Source: Adenophora triphylla var. japonica | Taxonomy: Eukaryota; Streptophyta; Magnoliopsida; Asterales; Campanulaceae | NCBI GenBank assembly: GCA_022495995.1 | Contig: JAFEMH010001463.1 | Span: 1 to 64,000, forward strand | Length of the DNA: 64,000 bases | Direction: 5' to 3' | In this document: piece by piece, positions 55,146 to 64,000 of the stretch | How positions within the stretch are numbered: the stretch's first letter is position 1 | Layout of the letters: each line of letters opens with the position of its first letter | Notes under the pieces: generated by a model | Told to the model about the DNA's origin: nothing | The model's database searches: none | Seen by the model: only the letters and a program-made list of their open reading frames with translations | Position numbers and translations under genes: made by a program

Positions 55146-57003
55146 ATGTTAGAGTAGGTACGGACCCTCTCTGAATAACTTTAACTTTAACCGGGAGTTT
55201 AGTATGAAAAAATCGGGAGTCTGGTATGAGACCGCAGTCAAAATGGTCAACGTCGGGCGGCTTCTTTAGGAAGCACACTGCAGCCTATAAATAGAGGCCT
55301 CCTCTACCCATTTTAAGGAGGACAAAAGAAGCACTGTTACTCTACCCATTTAACACCACGAATTTCCAGAGATTAAAACACTCCAAAAACAACTTCCCTC
55401 CTCCATAAAACCCTTCCTAAACTATTCCTAAATAGGAAAATCCCCTTGAAAGATAGAGAGAACCACCATTGGTAATCTCTCCTTCCTTTTCCCTTGAAAT
55501 ACTCTCATTCTATTGCTCTATTTATTGCTTGTCATTTATCTTGCCTTTACTTGTCATTTATATTGATTATTTGATATAAAGTTCTTATCTTTGCCGTGTA
55601 AATCACCGTATCCCCCTTTCCCCTACACAAATGATTCATTTGGGAACCATCAGGCTTTGACCTGGTGGCCAGAGCTCAAGGCTTCCAACCTGGAGGTCAT
55701 GGGTTCGATCCCCCCCAGAAGTTAGAGGGAAGGCTTTCTCTCCCTAGGATTTCCTAGGCGCTTCTGTGTATGTGTGTGTGTGTGTGTGTGTGTGAGTGTG
55801 TGTGTGTGTGTGAGTAGTGAAAAAAAATGGCTTAAAAATGATTCATTTGGGATCCTCTCCCAAGGATGAACAAGGTTCCACATGTGGCTTGTTCTAGGGA
55901 AGATCCATCACATGATGATGTGATATCCCTTTATTTTCACATAAAAATGCAATCTTTATTTCCATAATGTCATCCCTTTCCCTTAATCTAGCCTTCCAAG
56001 GATTGTCCACCTTATGAGGTCTTAAAGGACATAGGAAGAGTCATAAAGATCTCCCCTTTACTTCATGTCTTTAGTTTAGATAATGTTCATTACGTTATTT
56101 ACCTTAAAAATGCAATCTTTACTTTCAATGTCATTTCCCCCATGTCCCTTAAGGTTGGATCACTCTCCGAGGATTGTCTAGTAGCCTTTTAAGGCACGAA
56201 AGACATAGGATGAGTATAAAGATCCAATCTTTATACCCTTTCCCCTAGTCCCCTTGGTTCTTGGAGCATTCCATGGTGTGGATCGGTGTAAAGACTTCAT
56301 CTTTACATCATTTCCGCCACTAAAATGACATAGTCGTAGTCCCTTTAGAAGCGAACGAATCATAGTCCCGACATCTCCGATAATCACTTGAGACGAGCAT
56401 AAATGTCCCTATGAATCTCTATCGTCTCAAGATGTAGGATTGATGGGCAAAGATCCCTCTTTTTCTAAAGAGTCTCATTCTTGGACTTAAAAGGTGTCGC
56501 TCTCTCGATCACATGTGACCAAGTCCCTAAAGAACGTTGGTTTAAGACATACCAAGGCTCTTACGCCTACTATGGTTGATTAATCTAACGGGAGGGTAAA
56601 AAGGTCACGTAATGATGATCACAAGTCTAAAATGAGCACGGGATCAAAATTCCGAAAACATCATATCCAAGGAATCCCGAGCTATAACCTACTTATATGG
56701 TTCATATGTCCGGCAGATAAACTTGGCACATTCCCTCCCTTTTTCAAGTAACACACATACACACGAGCTCACAAACAAGCCCAAACTTCCGATATAGGAA
56801 GACTTGATTTTGCAAGGCTCCTTGGGTGAACGCGATCCGTTCTTTCCAAGGAGTAACTTAACCTCCGAACCCTTATCCTTTTTTTCAAAGTTTTGAGGAA
56901 ATCAAAATCGCGTGGCGACTTCGTTTTTCAATAAAACTGGTGTCTTCAAACTGAGGTGAAACGGCGACACTATAAAACGGTTCAATCGCTGAAAAGGCTC
57001 ACA
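55146..57003 (+). repeat. 5' LTR of element F (left boundary approximate)
   Basis: Ends ...GGCTCACA before the PBS. TATA box CTATAAATAGAGG at 55286-55298. Near its end is TTGGGTGAACGCGATCCG followed by AACTTAACCTCCGAACCC, the sense-strand counterpart of a block also found in the LTRs of B, C, E and G. The 5' edge at TGTTAGAGTAGG (about 55146) is a guess because the second LTR is missing. A SINE lies inside. Confidence 0.65.
55646..55835 (+). mobile_element. tRNA-type SINE with 17-bp target duplication
   Basis: Flanked by AAATGATTCATTTGGGA (55629-55645 and 55836-55852). The body holds an A-box-like region (ggctttgacctggtggcc) and a B box GGTTCGATCCC (55711-55721), the RNA polymerase III signals, then a (TG)n tract (about 55767-55812) and a short A-rich end. 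Inserted in the F LTR. Confidence 0.9.
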
Positions 57004-57012
57004 TTCAAAGTC

Positions 57013-57030
57013 TGGAGACTCCGTTGGGGA
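57013..57030 (+). promoter_or_regulatory. Primer binding site of element F
   Basis: TGGAGACTCCGTTGGGGA, nine bases after the LTR end; a variant of the TGGCGACTC site of B and C. Confidence 0.8.
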
Positions 57031-58501
57031 CAAGTAAATGTTTTCAAACTTCTTTTTCTCATAAGAAGCATTGGAAACGTTTACGAGGGTTAGCCTTCCG
57101 TCCCGGATCTGATTTTTGTGCTTGTGCTTTTTTCCTTTTTTTCATGCATCTTTGTATTCTTTTTTGGTTTGTGCATACTCTGAATAATGAAAAGGGGCCA
57201 TTATGAAGCTGAAAGTTGGCAAAAATGCTCGGAGAAACAGTCTGGAAATGAAGCAATTTGGAACCTGGAAAACTGCTGGATCTAGCCGGACGGCTTGATC
57301 TGCCTGGATCATAGCCGGGCGGCTTCATTCGCAGTTCTACCAAGACACTTTTCTGAGGTTAATCAGGAAGCCATGGCAGCTTGGGGCTATTCAGTCCTAA
57401 GTCTGGCCAGGTTCCAGAAAATTTACGTGCCTGTGTGTTGCATTTTCCCTGTCCCGAAAAACATTCTTTTAAAACACATGATGAAAATCTCTATTTTAAC
57501 TCAAAAAAGAATTTTTTAGGAGACCGCACACTACACGCACTATATATCCTGTACACTTTTGCACACACGTCCTTCAACCCGAGATGGTTGTTCAGCTGCA
57601 TTCACGGTTAGTGTTACGACGCTATCGGGTGTGCACGGAATCATCACAAACTCCCCATGGCAGCCAGTGTCGACCAATGCACTAGTCCGTGTAACACTTT
57701 TAAAATCGTGACTTTTTGGTTGGTTTTGGTCTAGACCTTGTCATACAGCCTCGTTGTATACCCCCATAAAAGTCAAACCCGAGTCCATGCCAAAAGTCAA
57801 GATCCCTCGCGCAAGCGAAGCCATGCCAAAATTCTGTTAGGCAAAAATTGGTAAAATCTTGACCCCGGCATTGACCTTGACTTTGACCCACACGTGGTAT
57901 GTAAGAGTCAAACCCGAGTCCATGCCAAAAATCAAGATCCCTCGCGCAAGCGAAGCCATGCCGAAATTTCGTTAGGCAAAAAAAAAATTGGCAAAATCTT
58001 GACCTCGGCATTGACTTTGACATTGACTTGGACAAAGTACGCAAAAATGCCTAATGTGACACCGTGTCATTCGATTTTTAACTTCCAAACCATGCCTATT
58101 ATTTTCCTTGGACAATGCCGAAGTCAAAACGTCTATCGTGTAAGCGAAACTCTGCTGAAATTTCGTTGAGGCTAAAAGACTTGACTTTCACGGCATTGAC
58201 ATTGACTATAATCCGCATTGCTCGCGCGTTAAAAAATTCCTATGATCCACTAGACCCTAGGACCGTTCTTCTCTCTCGATTGGTGGGATCCGTGTGCCCT
58301 ATAGGACCCTCGCCCGGGGCTGTCCACCCTGGGAGGTCGAAATACATGTGAAAAACGAGGGGCTTATAGACGTAGTGACGGAACCCACTGATCCAGGATC
58401 TAGAGTAGTTGCGAAAAAGAAGGGCAACCTTTTCCAATCAAATAGAAATAAATAAAAGACATTGTTTTAAGTAAACTTGAAGATTCTTAATTGCATATTA
58501 C
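57031..58501 (+). other. Leader of element F with palindromes and a ~135-bp repeat
   Basis: AGCCGGACGGCT (57284-57295) and AGCCGGGCGGCT (57313-57324) form a pair 17 bp apart. A unit of about 135 bp (AGTCAAACCCGAGTCCATGCC ... CGCGCAAGCGAAGCCATGCC ... GGCATTGAC) occurs at about 57771 and 57906, with a partial third near 58110. No coding frame. Confidence 0.7.
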
Positions 58502-59477
58502 TTGAGCCTTCAGCCTAAACACCTACCTCTGAGTCTAAACCTTGCCTATCCCTTTCCCGCAGCGAGAAAGAAGTGGGTGAGAATATCGGGTCAGCAGCTT
58601 GTCAGTGTGGAAATTTCAGGCTCAGATAGTTCGTCAAAATCGTCAGTTTCGTCAACCCAAGAATTTAGAATGGCAGGCTTGATAGCAAACAATGGTGGTA
58701 ACCCGATGCTCGGAGAGGAAGTCATCCCGGCTCAACCCAGACCCCATATTTGGTACGATGTTTGTGACTGTGATGAGTGTTTGGAAGACGCCTATCAGGA
58801 ATGGATTCATGAGGATTCCCCCTCAAAGAGGAGGAAGAATAAGAAGTCTTCCCAGCAAAAGCTGAAGGAGAGATACGAGGCCGGAGACACCAGCATAGGA
58901 ACGCTAGGAGAACCCTCGAGCAAGTTTGATTACTATGTCAGTTACTCTAAAGAGCCCATCAAAACATCAGTCAGCCAGGACAAAGTTCATCCGCAATCCC
59001 CTCCCTGTCGATCCCTTAGAGGCGGAGAGTTCTGAGTTCATAGCCATCGTCAAGTTCAATGAGAAGTTGGAAGATTTGAAGGCAGAGCACAGGATCCATA
59101 TAGAGCGCATGGTCAGTCAAGGTAAAATCAAGGTCTCACCTGAGGAAGATTTTATCAGTATAATCCAAGCCAACCCTCCTGTCGGCTACACAGACAAGGT
59201 GGTGGTGTCAAAAATCAGTAAAGGAAAGATGACTTATCAACAATGTCTTGACAAGATGAATCAAACCCTTCAATCCATAAGTTCGGTTGTTAAGGATGAG
59301 CTGGCTGAGAGACTGCACCAGGCCTCCCTGGATCCCCTTACCACCTTTCCGAGGCATCGACCTACGAATGACCCTAGCAAAGCTTTTGACCAGTTCAAGC
59401 TTCCTAACTTTGTGAAGACTGCCAGCAAATTTGCTTCTCCCCAGGGCAGCAACAGCGGAGAGTATCTCTCAGTCTAG
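58502..59477 (+). pseudogene. Unrecognised N-terminal reading frame of element F
   Basis: Two overlapping frames joined by a shift near 59010. The first part has a short Cys/Asp cluster (WYDVCDCDECLEDAYQEWIH) and a lysine-rich stretch (SKRRKNKKSSQQKLKERYEA). The second has MVSQGKIKVSPEEDFISIIQ, PPVGYTDKVVVSKISKGKMT and a helical segment. I recognise no gag core, zinc knuckle or protease here, which is odd for the position directly upstream of RT. It could be a diverged or recombined accessory region. It ends 50 bp before the conserved pre-RT sequence. Confidence 0.45.
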
Positions 59478-60740
59478 TCGTGTCAAACACCCTGCCATCC
59501 ATACTCTAGAGTCAGGAGTCTTTGAGTTTCAGTCCTCTGAGTCATCTGATGGCCTCACGCCTGAAGATTATGAGTGTGTCGCCAATGTTATCTTTCCCTT
59601 TTCATTAAATGAAATGATAGATCTTTTCGAGTATCCCCTTATTGCCAACTTAACAAATGATAAATTAACTAATAACCTAACAACAATTAATAATGATTCA
59701 TTTGAACAAGATGCGAACACACTAAATGAACAATAAATTAAAGAAATATTTAAGCAAGTTACTGATAAAGAGGAAAACCGGGCCCAAGCTGCCGAGGAGG
59801 TTTTGACGAGTGTTAACCTGGGTACTATCGAAGAACCTAAAGAGACACAGATCGGGAAATTCTTTCAAGGGGCTGAACGGGATAGACAAGTCGATCTGCT
59901 CAGAGAGTATGTGGATGTGTTCGCCTGGTCTTACAAGGACATGCCGGGGCTGGACAGCTCAATTGTGGAGCACAGGATCCCTTTGACACCCGATGCTAAG
60001 CCGGTAAAATAGAAACTAAAGAAAATCAAGTCAGAGTGGTCTCTTCAGGTCAAGGAGGAGATTGAAAAGATGCTGCAGGTAGGATTCATCAGAGTTATTG
60101 AATACCCGACCTGGTTGTCGAATATCGTGAATGTGAATAAGGCCTATAGGAAGGTGCGCTACTGTGTGGATTTCCGGGATCTAAACAAGGCCAGTCCAAA
60201 GGACGATTACCCATTGCCAAACATAGATATCTTGGTGGATGCCACGTCCAACTACGAAGTCAAGTCTTTCGTTGATGGTTTTGCTGGCTACAATCAGATC
60301 AAGATGGCCGAAGAGGACCAGGAAAAGACAGCTTTCACCACACCATGGAGGGCGTACTGTTATACGGTGATGCCTTTTGGGTTAAAAAACGTTGGGGCTA
60401 CGTATCAAAGGGCAGCAACTGCACTCTTTCATGACATGTTCCACAAGGAGATCGAGGTCTATGTCGATGATATGATTATCCACTCTAAAGGCGTGGATGG
60501 ACAACACCTTGTCGACCTGCGAAAGTTCTTTGAGTGGTTAAGACAACATTCTATGAGTCTGAACCCTGCAAAATGCACCTTTGGAGTGACAAGGGGAAAA
60601 GTGCTTGGGTACATGGTCACAGAGCGAGGCATTGAAGCAGATCCCCGAAAAATCAAAGCCATAATGGACATGAGGCCACCTCGAACCCATACAGAAGTCA
60701 AAAGCTTTATGGGCAAGTTACAGTACATCAGCATTTTCGT
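59478..60740 (+). pseudogene. pol: Element F reverse transcriptase
   Basis: Pre-RT (GLTPEDYECVANVIFPFSLN) and then DVFAWSYKDMPGLDSSIVEH, YCVDFRDLNKASPKDDYPLP, FAGYNQIKMAEEDQEKTAF, MPFGLKNVGATYQRA and the active site YVDDMIIHSKG (about 60460-60492). Stops at 59734 and 60010 and a shift after GKLQYI (about 60730). Closest in this window to B's RT. Confidence 0.9.
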
Positions 60741-60742
60741 CA

Positions 60743-63079
60743 ATGTGTGAGCCCATCTTCAAGATTATGACGAAAAACGTTGATACAGAATGGAATGAAG
60801 AATGCCAGGATGCCTTTGACCAAATCAAGGCGTACCTAGTAAATCCCTCGGTACTATGCCCCTCGCATGGACAGAAACCTCTTCTGCTCTATCTCACAGT
60901 CATCGATACGGCAATTGAGGCTATGCTGGCCCAAGAAAAGAAGGATTCTCGGGTAGAAAATGCCATTTAATTTGTTAGTCGAAAGCTGTAAGGGAGTGAG
61001 CTCAATTACTCGGCGTGTGTAAAGACTTGTGCAGGACTAGTCTGGGTAGCCGGGAAACTAAAACACTACATGCAGGCCCATTCTGTGAATTTGGTCTCGA
61101 AAATGGACCCCATCAAGTATATCTTCGACAAGCCTTCCCTCTCGATGCGCCTAGCAAAGTGGCCATTCTTCCAAGTAGAGTTGACATCAACTATGTGACA
61201 AGAAAGGCAATCAAGGGTCAAGCGCTGTCAGACCATCTGACAAATTTCCCTAGTAATGAGGACCGAGGGCCTGAACCCCAGTTTCCAGATGAAGGGGTCT
61301 TCATTGTTGAGCCTGAGAACCGATGGCAACTCTTCTTCGACGTAGCTGCTAACAAAAGGGGAAATGGCATAAGAATGCTGTTGGTAGACCCGAAAGATGA
61401 GCATATGCCAATAGCCGTCAAGTTGAACTCTGTCACAAATAATGCGGCAGAGTATGAAGCCTATATAGCTGGTTTGGAATCTTCCCTAGAAAGAAATGTC
61501 AAGGAGCTCGAGGTCTACGGAGACTCAGCCCTGATCATTAACCAGGTCTCTAACAAATCAAAGATTGTGGATCCTAACTTCCAGAGGTATCATGCCTACA
61601 TGGAAGAACTGACCGAGCAGTTCAGAGAAGTGACCTTTCACTACCTGCTAAGATACAAGAATAAATTTGCAGATGCCTTAGCTACTCTAGCCTCATTGGT
61701 AGAGATTCCCGAGGGAAAGGCAGTAAAACCATTCAGAGTGGGTAGAAGGGAAGCTCCAGCTTTCTGTTGCGAGATAGAATTGGGACTTGAGCCTGTCAAG
61801 GAACCTTGGTGCAATCAAGTTTACCAGTTTCTCAAAGATGGGGAATCAGCTTTTAAAAGACGAAGAAGGTAGGCTGAAGGAAGGCATCAAAGCTAAAATC
61901 CTGCAAGCATTAAAATGGCTGGCCACTCACTATGTCATCCTAGGAGGCGACCTGTACAAAAAGCGATACCAAGGACCACTTCTTCTGTGTGTCATCAAAG
62001 GAAAGGCAAGAGAGCTAATGAACGAAGTCCATAATGGTCCCTGCGATCCTCACATGAATGCCAGAGCGTTGATGCAAGTGATCCTCAGAATGGGTTACTA
62101 CTAGATCTCCATGGAAACAGACTGTGTTCAGCATGTCCGAGAGTGCGACAAATGCCAGCGGTTTGCCAACCTTAATCATCTCCCGCCTCACGACCTGTAC
62201 TGCATGACGACTCCTTGGCCGTTTGTATCTTGGGGTATTGATGTTATAGGGAAAATAGCCCCGGTTGGAAGCAATGGGCATGAGTTTGTGTTAGTGGCAG
62301 TGGACTACTTCACGAAATGGGTGGAAGCAAAGTCTTATAAGGTCCTCACTTCCAATAAAGTGGCCCAGTTTGTCAAAGAAAACATCATGCGCAGATATGG
62401 GGTGCCAAATGAGATCATCTCGGATAATGGGACACACTTTGAAGGAGACTGTGATAGATTGTTGTCAGAATTCAAAGTCACTCGCCACAAATCATCCCCG
62501 TACAGGCCTCAGACCAATGGAGCGGTAGAAGCTGCAAATAAGACACTCGAGAGAATCATCCGAAAGATGGCCACCCGCGGTCGTGACTGGCCCAAAAAGC
62601 TACATCTAGCACTCTGGGGCTACAGAACTTCTGTCAGAACAGCCACGGGAGAAACCCCTTTCGCATTGACCTACGGAATGGAAGCAGTACTGCTAGTAGA
62701 ATTGGAAATCCCGTCGCTAAGGGTCCTCCAGAAAAATAGCATCAACGAAGTAGAATGGTTGCGCAGCCGGCATGATGAGCTCGCCCTACTTGATGAAAGG
62801 AGACTAAAGGCCATGGAACATACCCGAGCCTATCAGAGGCGAATGGCCAGGGCATTCGACAAAAAGGTCAAGGCCAGAGACATCAAAGAAGGTGACTTGG
62901 TATTGAAAGAGAAGCCCCCTACCAGAGACAACCCTCTAGGAAAGTGGGAACCTGTTTGGATCGGCCCGTACGTAGTGCAGAAGATACTATCGGGAGGAGC
63001 AATGAAGCTTGCAGACCTGGACGGCAATCCTTTTGTTCACCCGGTCAACGGTGACAAGCTCCGCCGGTACTATGTATAA
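60743..63079 (+). pseudogene. pol: Element F RNase H and integrase
   Basis: Connection (ECQDAFDQIKAYL, LLLYLTVIDTAIEAMLAQE), extra RNase H (WQLFFDVAANKRGNGIRMLL, NNAAEYEAYIAGLESSLERN, FADALATLASL) and integrase finger (CDKCQRFAN). The catalytic core (DYFTKWVEAKSYK, IISDNGTHFE, NGAVEAANKTLERII) and GPY/F region (PVWIGPYVVQKIL) are open from 62111 to the stop at 63079. Stops at 60968, 60989 and 62102 and frameshifts near 61010-61190 and 61840 break the front half. Confidence 0.9.
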
Positions 63080-63256
63080 AATAAAAAAAAAGAAAAGAAA
63101 AAAGTGCAAAAAGAGTAATACCCAGCTAGGCAGAAAACCCTAAAAAGGGCGGTTTAGGCAGAAAACAGGGTCGCACATAAAAGAAAATAGTGCAAAAATA
63201 GTAATACCCAGCTAGGCTGAAAATCCTGAAAAGGGCGGTCTAGGCAGAAAACACGG
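63080..63256 (+). promoter_or_regulatory. F post-pol tandem hairpins
   Basis: Two ~85-bp direct repeats each contain a 32-nt hairpin: 63126-63157 (CTAGG...TTTAG, inner CCCT/AGGG) and 63212-63243 (CTAGG...TCTAG, inner TCCT/AGGG). Same place and architecture as 29530-29626 in B. Confidence 0.6.
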
Positions 63257-64000
63257 TGAATGTGCGCTCGCCCCGCGAAATTTTGGTTTTCAACGGTGAA
63301 AGAGTAAAAAGAGAGTTTCCACGCCATGCTTAAGAGGTGCACATTGAAAAACCTATGAAAATAGAACGGGTTCGGGGGTCAGGTTACGTGTTGGGAAGAA
63401 CCGAGAGTTCACCCAACACGCCTCATCCGTAGACGAGTCTTTCAATTAAACATCCAAGCAAATCCAAAAGTGTGTGCAAATGTTGACAATGAACAAGTGT
63501 GGTAATCATGCATTTTATTAATATGAATCGAGGCTTACAACTTGTGAGCCAATTTATTTAGGGAGGCCACGTCCCTACTACAACAATCTAGAACATATTA
63601 CAAGGGGAAAAGGTTTCTGCAGATAGGCACGATATGTCGCATGACACATGACACAGGTGACCAGATATGTCACGTGACACAGGATCACCTATGAATAATG
63701 TGTCGCGTGACACATAGAGGCCATCTGCAGAAACTTACACAATGAACACCAGAATCAACAACAACTCAGATCTAATTAACTAAACAGATTAGATACGAAA
63801 TACAGAAATAACAACAATTCAACCCCGGGAGTGTGGATATGGGTAGATCCACACCCCCTTGGGGTTTAAACACCAAATTCAAACAAGTATTCAACAATGA
63901 AAGCTCAATTACACAGATTCAACAATTTAAACAGAGAGATTGCAATTGGGATTCAGTAATCTAGACGGATAGAGTCTGATTACTGAATCCTAACTGAAGT
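63257..64000 (-). mobile_element. Element G: partial LTR, minus orientation, cut by window end
   Basis: Shares with E the blocks GGGGTCAGGTTACGTGTTGGG and, on the minus strand, the GGCGTGG...CGCTCGC end. Three related palindromes (TGTCGCATGACA, TGTCACGTGACA, TGTCGCGTGACA) lie at about 63636, 63668 and 63701, framed by inverted TTTCTGCAGAT / ATCTGCAGAAA (63614-63624, 63722-63732). The left boundary is approximate. Confidence 0.6.

Larger units (their letters stand above)
55146..63256 (+). mobile_element. Element F: degraded Tat-like retrotransposon
   Basis: Plus-oriented LTR (about 55146-57003), PBS, long leader, an unusual N-terminal reading frame, RT, RNase H and integrase (to 63079), and tandem hairpins. 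It has no 3' LTR in the window; LTR G interrupts it at about 63257. Pol is close to that of B, but with many stops. Confidence 0.8.

Noticed and set aside
55646..55740. A tRNA gene
   Set aside because: Has a good B box but no cloverleaf that I can draw; the 17-bp TSD and (TG)n tail show a SINE.
63257..64000. 3' LTR of element F
   Set aside because: The shared LTR blocks are in the opposite orientation to F's 5' LTR, so this is another element.

Overview
This is repeat-dominated nuclear DNA of a flowering plant, most likely a eudicot. The evidence is plant-specific Ty3/gypsy lineages (Tat-like and Athila-like), Stowaway MITEs with the CTCCCTCCGTCCC terminus, CACTA and hAT elements, a tRNA-type SINE, TTTAGGG-type repeats, and fragments of plant genes (SEC3, BTB/BPM, plant mobile domain). 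I cannot name the species. I see no intact single-copy host gene. Element names A to G below are mine.

Layout. 1-12570 is a patchwork: a truncated Athila-family LTR (1-648), an unassigned stretch, CACTA-like GAGACGG repeats, a degenerate TTTAGGG array split by a Stowaway, a ~315-bp tandem repeat, an orphan SEC3 first exon, a hAT element (7495-9242, 8-bp TSD) that carries a captured BTB/BPM exon, a second pseudogene, and a CACTA-ended fold-back element. From 12571 to about 55145 lies one nested stack, resolved by target-site duplications. Old Tat-like element D (minus strand) contains element C (16327-46718, minus, TSD GCATC). C contains element B (20597-43646, plus, TSD CACCC). B contains Athila-like element A (33211-40510, plus, TSD TTCAT). 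D also contains E (50080-51821, TSD ATACC), which looks like a solo LTR. Element F (about 55146 to beyond 63256, plus) follows, with a SINE in its LTR and a minus-oriented LTR (G) at the right edge.

How the parts work. B, C, D and F are Tat-like: PBS of the TGGCGACTC/TGGAGACTC type in B, C and F, a second RNase H of the extra type after RT where RNase H survives (B, D, F), and no chromodomain seen. B is the fullest: LTR, gag, protease, G-patch motif, RT, RNase H, integrase, then two genes on the opposite strand (a DUF7745-like and a plant-mobile-domain-like gene), a 41-bp tandem repeat and the 3' LTR. D also carries an opposite-strand gene (putative 'gypsy-type transposase' family). All coding regions have frameshifts or stops, so none of these elements looks autonomous now. 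A has nearly identical LTRs but encodes only gag and protease, so it must have moved with enzymes supplied in trans.

The least explained signals are regulatory-looking. Pairs of GC-rich palindromes sit just upstream of TATA boxes in LTRs of several unrelated families and also in the promoters of both antisense genes of B. Tandem small hairpins with a compensatory base pair lie directly after the integrase stop in B and F.
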